The translations under genes were made by a program, and so were the position numbers. Under the pieces are notes generated by a model that saw only the letters and a list, made by a program, of their open reading frames with translations, had not been told where the DNA came from and did no database searches. A DNA stretch of 64,000 nt from Blastococcus colisei (lineage in GTDB: Bacteria > Actinomycetota > Actinomycetes > Mycobacteriales > Geodermatophilaceae), in assembly GCF_006717095.1 (NCBI RefSeq), contig NZ_VFQE01000001.1, forward strand, positions 3,286,001-3,350,000. Reading direction: 5' to 3'. Below, piece after piece: positions 46,243-55,333 of this stretch (position 1 is its first letter; each line of letters starts with the position of its first letter).

Positions 46243-49200
46243 TCAACCGGCCCTGCTGATCCACTGTCGGCGGAAGAGGATCTCGGCGGTTCTGGGTGGA
46301 AGGTCTTCTTCCACCTCGGCATCGTGATTGGCCAGAATGCGGGCAACGTAGGCGTCGGCCTCCGCCCGGTTGTCCTGCGCGTCGCAGGCGGCGACCAGGT
46401 CGAGCAGCGGCACGTCCTCGTAGCTGCCGGCTTTCAGCGCCACGTGCGCGGCGGCCGCAGCGAGCGCAGGCTCACCGGCGGCTAGGTGGTGCGTCGCGAC
46501 GGTGTGCGCGACGTCGACGATCATGGCGGCGTACTCGTGGTCTAGCCGCGAGTTCTCCTCGACCAGCCAGCTGTAGCCGCCGGGCGCACCCTGCCGCAAC
46601 GGGGACAGGTCGAACGGCCGCCCGGTAACAAGGTCGAGAGCGGCGCGCAGGTCGGCAATCCCATCGACACCGCGGGCCAGCCCGCGGACTCGGAGTCGGC
46701 GGAACAGCCCGGCGTCGATGAGGACGTCGTCGATGCGGTAGCGGCCAAGCCCACCGGCGGTGACCCCCGACGGGAGGTAGTCCCGGCCAGTCGCCGGGTT
46801 GGCGCCCAGCCAGGCGCGCACGATCGAGATCGACTGCCGCACCTTGGTCTTGCCGACGACATCGTGCTCGTTGGGCCACATCGCGGTGGCGTAGCGCTCG
46901 CTGGTCACGCCGCCGGGCCGGGTGGCCAGGTAGGCGACGATCTCGGTGTAGAACTGCCGCCGCGGGTTGCGCTCGGGCAGCGTGCCCTGCGCCCGCACTT
47001 CGACCGGGCCGAGCAGGGTCAACTTCGGCCGCGGGCAGGACGGGTCGGCCCAGTCGGCGAGGTCGGCGTCCAGGGCAGGGTCGGCGCCCTCGACCTGGCC
47101 GCGGATGCCTTCGTCGGTGGCCGGAGCCAGTGCCTGCAGATCCTGCTCCGTGGTCGCGGCTCGGTCCAGGTAGGTCTGCGCGGACAGCGGCAGCACCGAG
47201 TTCGTCATCCGGGCCGCTATGCCTGTTTGGCAGGCCACCGGCACGTCCTCCGCCTCGGCCGGCGCCGGTGGCGTTCGCCGGGCGGCGCGGGACGGGTTGA
47301 CTCGAAGGCCGCCGCAGGCGTCGGCGTGCTCGTCCCAGGACTCATCACCGCGAGAGGGTGGGACCGGGCGGTCGTCGGTGACGGTAGCCAGCGCGAGCAC
47401 CTGGGCCAGCTGCGCGGCCTCGTCGGCCGGGATCTGCTGCGCGATCAGCTCGACTCCCAGGGCGGGGATAGTGAGCGTGCCGGCCTCATCGACAGTCAGC
47501 TGCCAGCGGGCGGCGTCCGCGTGGTCCGGGTCGTCGATGAGCACCAACGCGGCCGCGCCGCGGGCGCGCTGCTGCTTCATGGCGGTCAGCAGCCGTTCCA
47601 GCCCGGCGCTGTCCTCTGCCACATCCGGGGCGATGAGCAGCACGTGCGGCGCCCACGCGTCGCCGGCCACGTCGCGCAACCGGCCCGACAGCACGTCGAC
47701 ATCGGCCATCTGCATGGCTTCGGTGACCGACTGGACCTGGCCGCCGAGCACCGCGATCGCCTTCTCGACGTCGTCGGTGTAGGTCAGCCGGTCGGGATTG
47801 ATCTGGGCCAACTCTTTGCCGAAGCCGACCAGGGTCACCTGCAGCATCTCCGACCACGTGTTGTGCGCCAGCTCGGCAGCCAGGAACCGGGCCAGATTCA
47901 GACATCGTTCGGCGTCCCCGAAGAGGGACAGGGTCGCGACCCGTTCCAGGTCGAGCAACCAGTGCTCGCCTTCGGCCGTGTAGCCCACCGACGCGAGCAT
48001 GGGGAACGGTGCGAAGAAGTACGGCCGCCGCTGCTCGTCATACGTCAGCGGATCATCGCGCCGGATCGACCAGCGGGTACCGGCCGCGTCCACCGTCCAC
48101 GGCTCCGGGACCTCCGAGGCTGGCTCGGTGAGTACCAGAGTCAGGACGTCGTCGGTCATGCAGGCCGCCACCACGTCGGGCAGGCGAGCACCGTCGACGC
48201 TCGCCAGGGCTTGCACCAGGGCGCGCAGCGCCTGATCAAGCCAGGTGACGTCGGCACTGCCGGCGCTGCCGGCCCTCTGCAGTGCTCGTTCAACGTGCAG
48301 CAGCTCTGGTGGCGTGCTGCCGATCGTGCGGCCGGGACGTCGCTGCCGGAACTGCCTGCGGCGGTAGCGCAGCAGCGCGGTCAGCGAGGCGCCGGCCAGC
48401 AGCAGCCCACCGCCGGCGAAGGCGATCATCGGCAGGTCCGAGGTGCTACCCGTCGAGGCCTCGTCAGGCCTCGCGGGCGACGGCTCGGCGCTGCTCGGTG
48501 CAGCCGTGGGAGACGAGGTCGGGGCGTTGGTGGCCGAACTGGGCGCGGCCGGAGGCGGCGCATTGGTGCCCGGCGTGGTCGGGTCAGCTGGAGGGGCGGT
48601 GCTCGGGACTGGCGCTAATGGCGGTGCCGGCTCGGTCGTGGGCGGTGCCGGTTCGCCTGCAGGAGGCGACGGTGCGCTGGGCGCGGGCGTCCCAGGACCG
48701 GCCGGGCCCGGGATGCGCAGCGTCCAGCCCGGTCGGATCAGTGACGGGTCGGTGAAGGTGGCGCCTCCGGGTTGGCTGCGTCCCCGGTTGAGCTCCCAGG
48801 CCTGTTGCCAGTTGTGCCCACTGCCGGTGATCTCCTCCGTGAGGTCCCACAGGGTGTCACCGGGTTCCACCGTGACGTCCTCGACGGTCATCGCGGTGTC
48901 CGGGGCCAGGCCCATCGGCGGCAGGCCGACCGCGTCAGGCGGCAGCACCAGCACCGTGCCCGGAAGGATCTCGTTGTCCGAACCGACCGCGGTCGGGTTG
49001 AGCCTGGCGATCTCCGGATAGCGCAGCGGGTCCCCGAGATGCCGCTCGGCCAACGCCCACAGAGTGTCCCGGCGCTGCACCTGGTAGGTCGTGGTCGCGA
49101 CCGGAGGCGCGTACTCGTCCGGCATGGCGTACGCGACCGGTGTCTGCGCTTTGACGGGCGCGCTGGCGTACTGCGCCGACGCCGGGACGACGGTGGATGC

Positions 49201-49611
49201 GGTCGCGACCGGCAGCGGCGGCGGTGCCGTTGCGGTGGTTGCGGGGGTGCCGGCCAGCGGAGCGACGGTGAAGCCGACCGCGACGGCGGTGACCAGGGCG
49301 GCGGCCGGACGCTGGAAGATCCCGAGGCCAGGTAGCGCCGGAACCGGCCGTGCGCGAGCGAACGCCACGACCTCCGCCACTGTCGCGGCCGTGAACAGTG
49401 CCCAGCACACCCACACGCCGGCCGCGAGGACGAGTCCAGCCAGCTGCCCGTTGTCGCGGGACGTCAGGACGGCGCCGACCTCGTCCAGCGACGGCAAGGT
49501 CTCCGGCACCAGATGAAGCACCGCCATCAGCACCGGTACGCCGACGACGACGGCGAGCAGCGCCATGAGGGCACCGGCGGCCCTGAGCAGGCGGGCGGCG
49601 TGGCCGGTCAC
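46243..49611 (-). CDS. Membrane LysM protein with C-terminal winged-helix and BTAD regulator domains
   Basis: This 1122-residue protein has in order: three membrane helices (about 8-30, 50-80, 98-120); LysM (about 177-225, YQVQRRDTLWALAERHLGD); a second LysM-like unit (about 245-300, VTVEPGDTLWDLTEEI); a Pro/Ala/Ser-rich linker; a membrane helix (about 393-418); a large cytoplasmic region; an OmpR-like winged helix (about 905-985, LTLLGPVEVRAQG); and a bacterial transcriptional activator domain (about 1005-1115). It joins cell-wall binding to a SARP-type regulator, so it could report wall contact to the pilus operon. It is the last gene of the Tad operon, coupled by GTGA. Confidence 0.82.
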   Translation of the reverse strand: MTGHAARLLRAAGALMALLAVVVGVPVLMAVLHLVPETLPSLDEVGAVLTSRDNGQLAGLVLAAGVWVCWALFTAATVAEVVAFARARPVPALPGLGIFQRPAAALVTAVAVGFTVAPLAGTPATTATAPPPLPVATASTVVPASAQYASAPVKAQTPVAYAMPDEYAPPVATTTYQVQRRDTLWALAERHLGDPLRYPEIARLNPTAVGSDNEILPGTVLVLPPDAVGLPPMGLAPDTAMTVEDVTVEPGDTLWDLTEEITGSGHNWQQAWELNRGRSQPGGATFTDPSLIRPGWTLRIPGPAGPGTPAPSAPSPPAGEPAPPTTEPAPPLAPVPSTAPPADPTTPGTNAPPPAAPSSATNAPTSSPTAAPSSAEPSPARPDEASTGSTSDLPMIAFAGGGLLLAGASLTALLRYRRRQFRQRRPGRTIGSTPPELLHVERALQRAGSAGSADVTWLDQALRALVQALASVDGARLPDVVAACMTDDVLTLVLTEPASEVPEPWTVDAAGTRWSIRRDDPLTYDEQRRPYFFAPFPMLASVGYTAEGEHWLLDLERVATLSLFGDAERCLNLARFLAAELAHNTWSEMLQVTLVGFGKELAQINPDRLTYTDDVEKAIAVLGGQVQSVTEAMQMADVDVLSGRLRDVAGDAWAPHVLLIAPDVAEDSAGLERLLTAMKQQRARGAAALVLIDDPDHADAARWQLTVDEAGTLTIPALGVELIAQQIPADEAAQLAQVLALATVTDDRPVPPSRGDESWDEHADACGGLRVNPSRAARRTPPAPAEAEDVPVACQTGIAARMTNSVLPLSAQTYLDRAATTEQDLQALAPATDEGIRGQVEGADPALDADLADWADPSCPRPKLTLLGPVEVRAQGTLPERNPRRQFYTEIVAYLATRPGGVTSERYATAMWPNEHDVVGKTKVRQSISIVRAWLGANPATGRDYLPSGVTAGGLGRYRIDDVLIDAGLFRRLRVRGLARGVDGIADLRAALDLVTGRPFDLSPLRQGAPGGYSWLVEENSRLDHEYAAMIVDVAHTVATHHLAAGEPALAAAAAHVALKAGSYEDVPLLDLVAACDAQDNRAEADAYVARILANHDAEVEEDLPPRTAEILFRRQWISRAG

Positions 49612-50033
49612 GACAATCCCTCACCGGAGGTGACCCCGACCAGCAGCTGGGCGGTGTGCACGCGGGTCTGGCTTACCGCGATGCCGAGCAAGGGTGTCGA
49701 GTCTGTGACGGTCACACTGACCTCGACGATGCCGGGGCCGGTGACGGTCACCGTGCCGGTCGCGCCGGCTTGCTCGAGGTAGGAGCGGGCCGCGGTCGCC
49801 GCCAATTGCGCGTCGGTGCTGCCTCCGGTGGGAACCGGGCCGATGGCGATGCTGGCCGCGCGGGCTGCCTCAGCCGAGTATGTGTCGGCGCGGTTGGCGG
49901 CTTGGATCGCGGTCCCTGCGTCGACGAGTGCGGTGACCAGGACGCCGACGATGAGCACGATGAAGCAGAACAGCACGGCCACCGACCCGCGGTCGTCCCG
50001 GAACCGAGCGCTGACATGCGGGCGGGGTGTCAC
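49608..50033 (-). CDS. TadG-like pseudopilin-type membrane protein
   Basis: This 141-residue protein begins with DDRGSVAVLFCFIVLIVGVL, the start-type of secreted TadE/G-family proteins in actinobacterial Tad operons, followed by a soluble domain. Unlike its two upstream neighbours it lacks the Glu at position +5 after the Gly-Ser junction, so processing by the prepilin peptidase is less certain. The GTG start overlaps the previous stop by four bases. Confidence 0.75.
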   Translation of the reverse strand: MTPRPHVSARFRDDRGSVAVLFCFIVLIVGVLVTALVDAGTAIQAANRADTYSAEAARAASIAIGPVPTGGSTDAQLAATAARSYLEQAGATGTVTVTGPGIVEVSVTVTDSTPLLGIAVSQTRVHTAQLLVGVTSGEGLS

Positions 50034-50497
50034 GACAGGTCCCGGGCAGGGTCGAGCGGGCTGGTGGCGCTGTCGTGCAGCGTCCGGGAGCCGGGCAGGC
50101 CGGCAACTCCACCAATGTCGGACAGGTTGACGGTGCACGACACGACGACGGTGACCGATGCCGAGGTGCCCGGTGGCGCGGTGAACCCCGCGGTGTCGAC
50201 GCTGACCTGGACGTCGATGCAGTGCAGGCCCTGGCTGGCCAGTGCGGTGGCGGCGGTGTCGGTGGCGATCTGCTGGGCCGCGGCGGCCGATCGGGCCAGC
50301 GAGGCGTCCCGGGCCGCGATGCCGGCGACGCCGCTCATGCGGTCGCCGGCCAACGCGATCCGGGCGCCGACCACCAGCATGGCGACCAAGAGGAGCCCGA
50401 CCGGCAGCAGGATCGCCAGCTCGACCGACTCCGAGCCTCGGTCGTCCCGCCGCGGCTTTTGACGGCCGTTCGTGGCCGGTTGCAGGTCGCGCCTCAT
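50030..50497 (-). CDS. TadE-like pseudopilin
   Basis: This 155-residue protein has a basic leader ending DDRG, then SESVELAILLPVGLLLVAML: Glu at position +5 after the Gly and a hydrophobic segment, the pattern of class III prepilins. The soluble part contains two Cys (GLHCID and VVSCTV). It overlaps both neighbours and should be a minor pilin of the Tad pilus. Confidence 0.8.
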   Translation of the reverse strand: MRRDLQPATNGRQKPRRDDRGSESVELAILLPVGLLLVAMLVVGARIALAGDRMSGVAGIAARDASLARSAAAAQQIATDTAATALASQGLHCIDVQVSVDTAGFTAPPGTSASVTVVVSCTVNLSDIGGVAGLPGSRTLHDSATSPLDPARDLS

Positions 50498-50964
50498 GGT
50501 GAGTCCGGTGTGGTGAAGCGTTCCTTGCCGCGCACCACGGTGACATCGACGGTCGGGGCGAAGCCGGGCAGGGGGATCACGTTGGGCACGCTGGCTGTGA
50601 CGTGCACCGTGACCGTGGTGGCGGTGTCGGACTCGGTCACCGAGTAGCCGGTGATCGCGCCGGTCCCGAGTCTGGCCAAGTACGTGTCCGCCGCAGCCTG
50701 CCCCGCTCCCCCGACCGCCCCGTGGACGCTGGCGGCGCGGGCTCCGACGTGCGCCGCGGCGTCGGCCGCTTCCCGGGCGAAGTACCACAGCGCGAGCTGC
50801 GGGCCGGCCAACAGCAGCGCGACGATGATGGGAAACAGGATCGCGAACTCGACGCTGGATGAGCCCAGCTCGCTTCCGCGGCCGCGGTCTCGGCGGGATC
50901 CTGGACGCGCGACCGGACCGCGCGGCGAGGATGCCGCACGGTCCGGAGTACGCGCCTCGAGCAT
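50494..50964 (-). CDS. TadE-like pseudopilin
   Basis: This 156-residue protein has a long basic leader, then RGSELGSSSVEFAILFPIIV: after the second Gly the Glu sits at +5 (SSSVE), followed by a membrane segment. The soluble domain is beta-rich. The ATG at 50964 is chosen because the frame further upstream runs through the pilin gene. It lies 16 bases after that gene. Confidence 0.8.
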   Translation of the reverse strand: MLEARTPDRAASSPRGPVARPGSRRDRGRGSELGSSSVEFAILFPIIVALLLAGPQLALWYFAREAADAAAHVGARAASVHGAVGGAGQAAADTYLARLGTGAITGYSVTESDTATTVTVHVTASVPNVIPLPGFAPTVDVTVVRGKERFTTPDSP

Positions 50965-50980
50965 GGAACGGCTGCCGGTT

Positions 50981-51220
50981 CTACTGGAACAGCGACGTCT
51001 TGCTGGCCACGAACGCGATGGCCGCTGCGCTGACGGCGCCGCCCAGCGCGATGGCCAGGATGACCATGAACGCCTTCTCCGAGGAGTCCGAGCCTCGGTC
51101 GTCGGTGACCTGATCGGCGCGCAGCCAGGCCAGGACCGACAGGGCCATGACAGACAGGGCCGTGACGCACTGCGCAACGACGGCCTGGGCACCCCGACGT
51201 CGGATGGTGAGCTGGAACAT
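50981..51220 (-). CDS. Flp-type major pilin candidate
   Basis: This 79-residue protein has two hydrophobic segments, the second preceded by RGSDSSEKAFMVILAIALGG. Counting from the Gly, Glu is at +5, as in Flp/Fap pilins (G-xxxxE). Cleavage there would release a peptide of about 40 residues that is almost entirely one helix, the size expected for a Tad major pilin. The usual Glu-Tyr pair is replaced by Glu-Lys, which is unusual. It lies between tadC and the TadE-like genes. Confidence 0.72.
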   Translation of the reverse strand: MFQLTIRRRGAQAVVAQCVTALSVMALSVLAWLRADQVTDDRGSDSSEKAFMVILAIALGGAVSAAAIAFVASKTSLFQ

Positions 51221-51246
51221 GGGAAGCCTCCCGGTTGGCGGTGCGG

Positions 51247-52143
51247 TCAGGACGAGATCCCGAACATGCGGAGCATGAAGGGCACGAGCACGAACAAGGT
51301 CAGCCCGGTGACCAGCAGGGCCAGTGGGCGGGACATCCGCTCGCTGACCTGGTTTGCCTCGGTACGTGCGTCGGACAGCTCGGCGTGCCGAAGCGTGCGG
51401 GCGCTGGCCAGGAGGGTGTTGTAGACCGAGGCACCGTCCGCGGCCACTGCCGCGATGTCCGCGAGGTTGCGCAGCTCGGCGACCTGCAGCTCCTCGCCGA
51501 GGTCACGCAGCTCGCTCCACGGTTTTCGGCCGGACAGCGCTGCACGGCGGATGGCGCGGCGCATGCGGACGAACGGCATGCTGCCTGAGATCTCGGCGGC
51601 CTCCTCCAGTGCCTGCTCCACCGAGCCTCGCGCCCGACGTTCACCGGCCACCAGGGTGAGGAAAGACTCGAGGTTGCTCCGGAACTCCACCCGCGCCTTG
51701 TCCGCCAACTCACGGGCCTCGGCCGAGGGCAAGAACCACCCAACGACGGCGATCCCCAGCCCGACCGCGGCGGGCAGGACGAAGGGCACCGGAACATCGA
51801 GCAGCACGAACACCAGGCCGAACAGCGACGGGGTCAGCAATCCGGCGAGTGCCAGGGTCAGCTTGCGGGCCGCGAGCTGAGCGCGGGTCCAGCCGATGAT
51901 CGCCAGGTCGGCGTCCGAAACGCCCAGATGCCCGTCCAACGCCCGAGCCACCGGCACCGGCACCGGCAGCCAGTCCCACCGGTCTCGAGTGGACGTCGGC
52001 GCCGTTCGCACGGTTGGCTCGGCCGCCAACTGCTCCAGTGCGGCCACCAGCGACGGCGGCGCCGGACGCAGCGCACGGACCGCGAGTACGAGGCCGCCAG
52101 CGATGAGCATCCCGGCGAGGGTGGCTGTCTGCAGCCCGGTCAC
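51247..52143 (-). CDS. tadC: TadC-like pilus assembly membrane protein
   Basis: This 298-residue protein has membrane helices near residues 5-25, 105-150 and 270-295 and the T2SSF/GspF domain signatures GERRARGSVEQALEEAAEI and MRRAIRRAALSGRKPWSELR. With TadB it forms the inner-membrane platform on which the TadA ATPase works. The GTG start is fixed by the GTGA overlap with tadB. Confidence 0.85.
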   Translation of the reverse strand: MTGLQTATLAGMLIAGGLVLAVRALRPAPPSLVAALEQLAAEPTVRTAPTSTRDRWDWLPVPVPVARALDGHLGVSDADLAIIGWTRAQLAARKLTLALAGLLTPSLFGLVFVLLDVPVPFVLPAAVGLGIAVVGWFLPSAEARELADKARVEFRSNLESFLTLVAGERRARGSVEQALEEAAEISGSMPFVRMRRAIRRAALSGRKPWSELRDLGEELQVAELRNLADIAAVAADGASVYNTLLASARTLRHAELSDARTEANQVSERMSRPLALLVTGLTLFVLVPFMLRMFGISS

Positions 52144-53006
52144 GGGTTCACCGGAGCCGGGTCGGGGTCGAAGAGCACCCGCGGGGGCTTGACCGGCTCG
52201 GACAACCGGCGCATCCATCGCAGCGACGTCGTGAAGATCGCCACCACCGCCAGCAAGGCGATCTGCCCGAACGGCGTCGAGTAGCCCGACAGGAAGGTCC
52301 GGGCGAACAGCGTCATCCCGACCACCAGCACCAGGGTCACCACGACGATGGTGCGCATGTTCGACCGCGGCTTGGCGCGTTCGGACTCCACCTCACGGAC
52401 CATGCGGGAGCGGTCGTCCAGGTCGGCGGCCAGCGCGGTGAGCACCTCGGCGAGCCCCGGCCCACCGTTGCGCTCCCGCAGGATGAGCACCATGGCGATC
52501 TTCTCGGCGGCCGGGTCGTCGATCTCGCGGGCGAACTGCCGCAGGGCCGTCTCGGTGCCCTGCGGTCCCATCCTGGTCACCAGGTTGGTGACCGCCGGCG
52601 CGATCGGCTCCGGCACCGAGTTCAGGGAGCGACGCAGCGCATCGCGCGTCGACCCGGCGGCGCCGGAATTGATCAGGTCGGCCAGCCGCCGCGTCCAGTC
52701 CGCCAGCGCCTCGGACGTGGCGATCAGCCGCTTGGCTTCCTTGCTGCCGCCGAGCACCTTCGGGATGAACACGACGCCGCCGGCAGCGCCCAGTGCCGCG
52801 GCCGGCCAGCCGGTGACCAGTAGGACGAGCACGCCGGCGGCCAAAGCACCGGGGAGCAGTGGAGTGGCTCGTCGCCGCGAGGATGAGCGCACCGACGGCG
52901 AGCGCTCCGGAAGGAAGGAGACGCCGCGCACCGCCCCGACGACGCCGACCAGGCCGGCCGAGAGCAGCAGCCCGGCCAGGGTCAGCAGCAGCCCACCGGC
53001 GGTCAC
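52140..53006 (-). CDS. tadB: TadB-like pilus assembly membrane protein
   Basis: This 288-residue protein has paired N-terminal helices (about 3-25 and 48-78) and C-terminal helices (about 220-265) around a T2SSF domain (LADWTRRLADLINSGAAGST, ILRERNGGPGLAEVLTALAA). It overlaps tadA upstream and tadC downstream by four bases each. It makes the platform complex with TadC. Confidence 0.85.
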   Translation of the reverse strand: MTAGGLLLTLAGLLLSAGLVGVVGAVRGVSFLPERSPSVRSSSRRRATPLLPGALAAGVLVLLVTGWPAAALGAAGGVVFIPKVLGGSKEAKRLIATSEALADWTRRLADLINSGAAGSTRDALRRSLNSVPEPIAPAVTNLVTRMGPQGTETALRQFAREIDDPAAEKIAMVLILRERNGGPGLAEVLTALAADLDDRSRMVREVESERAKPRSNMRTIVVVTLVLVVGMTLFARTFLSGYSTPFGQIALLAVVAIFTTSLRWMRRLSEPVKPPRVLFDPDPAPVNP

Positions 53007-54550
53007 GACGCACGCTCACGGCGGTGGGGACCGGTGTGCCAGTCCGAGGCGCCCGGGTGCAGCCAGTTCAGGTCGAAGCCGACCGCGGTCAGCCGCTCGG
53101 CCAGTGACTCGCTGAGCATCCCTGGCCCGGTGGCCTGCCCGCGCCCGTCCTCGGCGCGGGGCGCGAAGATCGGCTTGAGGTCCGGTCGACCGGAGTCGCC
53201 GATCGGGCCGAGTTCGTAGATGCCCGAGACGTACCGGGCGTAGTCGCGGTCGCGATGCACGTGCACGACCAGGTTCAGGGCGGCCAGCGAGCGCAGGACC
53301 AGCTCCGGGGACGGCGCCGGATGCGCCTTCAGCGCGTTGATCAGCACCTTGTCGAACACGCCGTCGGCCGACGGCGAGTGAATCGTGCACATGACCGACG
53401 AGATGCCGCTGGTCGCGGCCTCCAGCAGAGCGGTCACGTAGGCGCCGCGGACCTCCCCCACGAGCACCCAGGTCGGGGACGCGCGCAGCGCCAGGTGCAG
53501 CGCATCCCCCATGTCGAACCCGCCTCGACCTTCGGCGTTGGGCAGCCGGGACTCGAACGTCCGGCACACCGCGTGCCGCCTGACCAGCTGACGGTGGTCG
53601 GAATCCCACCGAGGCAGGTGCAGACCAAGCTCCCGCTCGTCCTCCACGGTGATGACCACGTTGCTCCACGGGATCGCGTTGCCCAGCGCACGCAGCAGCG
53701 TTGTCTTGCCGACCCCCGGCGCTCCACTGACCAGCGGCGATGCGCCGGCGAGGATCGCGGCATGCAGGAAGGCTCGCATCGGTGAGTCGACCATGTTCAT
53801 CTCGTGCAGGTCGTCGAGGCTCGGATCACTGAACCGGTGCACCCGGATCACCCCGGCCGGGCGCGGGAGCACGTCCATCGCCGCCTGTAGCCGGGCGCCC
53901 AGCTCGGTCACGCCCTTCAGCCGCACGTTCAGGATGGGGTTGGCCGAGGAGAACTCGCGGCTGGTCTGCCCGTCGTCCGACCGTGAACCGATCGACCGCA
54001 GCAGCTGCTCGAGCTCCTCGTCGCTGGAGGCGATCGCCGGCCCGGGCACCAGTTGACCGCTGGCCATCCGCAGCATCGTCGGCTCACAGCCCTCGAAGTG
54101 GATGTCCTCCACGTCGTCCCGGGCCAGCAGCGGAGCCAGTCGCCCCAGCCCGTCCAGCTCGGCCAGCACGGCCGCGAAGATCCTGTCCTCGGTGGTCACT
54201 GCCGGAGCCGGACGGCCGAGGTTGGCCTCGTGCAGCAGCCACTGGTCGTACTCGTCGCGGATCAACTTCCGGGTCAGCTCGCGCCGCGGGCCCGGGGCGT
54301 AGTTCCTGTCTTCCACCGTCAACCGGGTCGACACCCGGTCACGCAGCTCCACCACGATGCGGTACTCGCTGCTGCTGACCTCCCTGGTTTCGACGGGCGT
54401 CGCGTCGACCGGCGCGGCCGCCGGCCGCTGCGCGTCCGCCGCAGCCAGTTGCTCCGGCGCCGGCAGCGGCGGACGCTCCCGAGCGGGCCGCGACAGGTCG
54501 CGGGCGGCCGCGACTCCCAACCGCGGCGACGCGGTGTCCTCGGTGCTCAT
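53003..54550 (-). CDS. tadA: TadA/CpaF secretion ATPase
   Basis: This 515-residue ATPase powers pilus assembly. It shows Walker A SGAPGVGKTTLLRALG (near residue 277), an Asp-rich DGLGRLAPLLARDDVEDIHF segment before it, VVITVEDERELGLHLPRWDS after it, and the conserved SPTWVLVGEVRGAYVTALLE (Walker B region) and GISSVMCTIHSPSADGVFDK. It lies downstream of a CpaE/TadZ-like gene with a four-base ATGA overlap and upstream of tadB with a GTGA overlap. Confidence 0.92.
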   Translation of the reverse strand: MSTEDTASPRLGVAAARDLSRPARERPPLPAPEQLAAADAQRPAAAPVDATPVETREVSSSEYRIVVELRDRVSTRLTVEDRNYAPGPRRELTRKLIRDEYDQWLLHEANLGRPAPAVTTEDRIFAAVLAELDGLGRLAPLLARDDVEDIHFEGCEPTMLRMASGQLVPGPAIASSDEELEQLLRSIGSRSDDGQTSREFSSANPILNVRLKGVTELGARLQAAMDVLPRPAGVIRVHRFSDPSLDDLHEMNMVDSPMRAFLHAAILAGASPLVSGAPGVGKTTLLRALGNAIPWSNVVITVEDERELGLHLPRWDSDHRQLVRRHAVCRTFESRLPNAEGRGGFDMGDALHLALRASPTWVLVGEVRGAYVTALLEAATSGISSVMCTIHSPSADGVFDKVLINALKAHPAPSPELVLRSLAALNLVVHVHRDRDYARYVSGIYELGPIGDSGRPDLKPIFAPRAEDGRGQATGPGMLSESLAERLTAVGFDLNWLHPGASDWHTGPHRRERAS

Positions 54551-55329
54551 CCGGCCACCGCCTCGGCGACGCGGGACGCCTCCGTCGGACTGGTCAGCGT
54601 CTCGGCCAGGGATGACGCCGCCCGGAGCAGTGCCGACCGGTGCAGAGTCTTCGGACTGACGGTCGCACCGTCGGAGAGCGCCTGCGCTGCGGTCCGGTCA
54701 TAGGGCAACGTGCCGCCCAGCGGCAGGTCCAACGCCTTGGTCACTTCGCCCGCGGAGTACGGCCCGTCCCCGACCACGAGTGCGGTGACCTTCGCCAGGT
54801 CGCCGAGCTCGTGGCGCAGTCGTTGCGTCGCATCCTGCGCCGCGTGCACCGACCGGACGCTGGGCCGCACCGCCACCAGCACCCGGTCGGCGGCCCGCAG
54901 CACCGGCCAGCAGCCGCGGTCGGTCACCAGGCGTCCTGCGTCGACCAAGGCGTCCCGCCCGATCGACGCACTTGACGTCTTCAGGGCCGACGCCAACCGC
55001 TCCCACGCCTCGGCGGTGAACGAGGTGCCCTGCGCGGCGGTCGTGACTCCTGGAAGCAGCCACACCTGCGGCTGCTCGGGAAGCTGCACCGCATGCTCGG
55101 CGACCATGGTGGCGGCCTGCATCGCCGGGACACCCCGCCGGGCCGCCGTCGACCATGACAGCAGTCCCCGGTCGGCGCTGACCCGGCCGGCCAGCAGCCC
55201 CGGCGCCATGTCCCCGCCTGCCGGGTCACAGTCGGCGACCAGCAACGGCCCGGGCCACGCCAGAGCCAACGCCCAGGTCGAGGTGGTCACCCCGGGCGCG
55301 GCCTTCCCGGAGGTCACGACGGTGAGCAT
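54547..55329 (-). CDS. TadZ/CpaE-like MinD-family protein with altered P-loop
   Basis: This 260-residue protein opens MLTVVTSGKAAPGVTTSTWA. The signature lysine of the deviant Walker A is present (GKAAPG), but the second lysine position is Val/Thr, so ATPase activity is doubtful. Later motifs follow the MinD fold (LLVADCDPAGGD and VLVAVRPSVRSVHAAQDATQ). TadZ/CpaE proteins set the location of Tad pili. It lies four bases after the CpaB-like gene. Confidence 0.72.
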   Translation of the reverse strand: MLTVVTSGKAAPGVTTSTWALALAWPGPLLVADCDPAGGDMAPGLLAGRVSADRGLLSWSTAARRGVPAMQAATMVAEHAVQLPEQPQVWLLPGVTTAAQGTSFTAEAWERLASALKTSSASIGRDALVDAGRLVTDRGCWPVLRAADRVLVAVRPSVRSVHAAQDATQRLRHELGDLAKVTALVVGDGPYSAGEVTKALDLPLGGTLPYDRTAAQALSDGATVSPKTLHRSALLRAASSLAETLTSPTEASRVAEAVAG

Positions 55330-55333
55330 CAGT

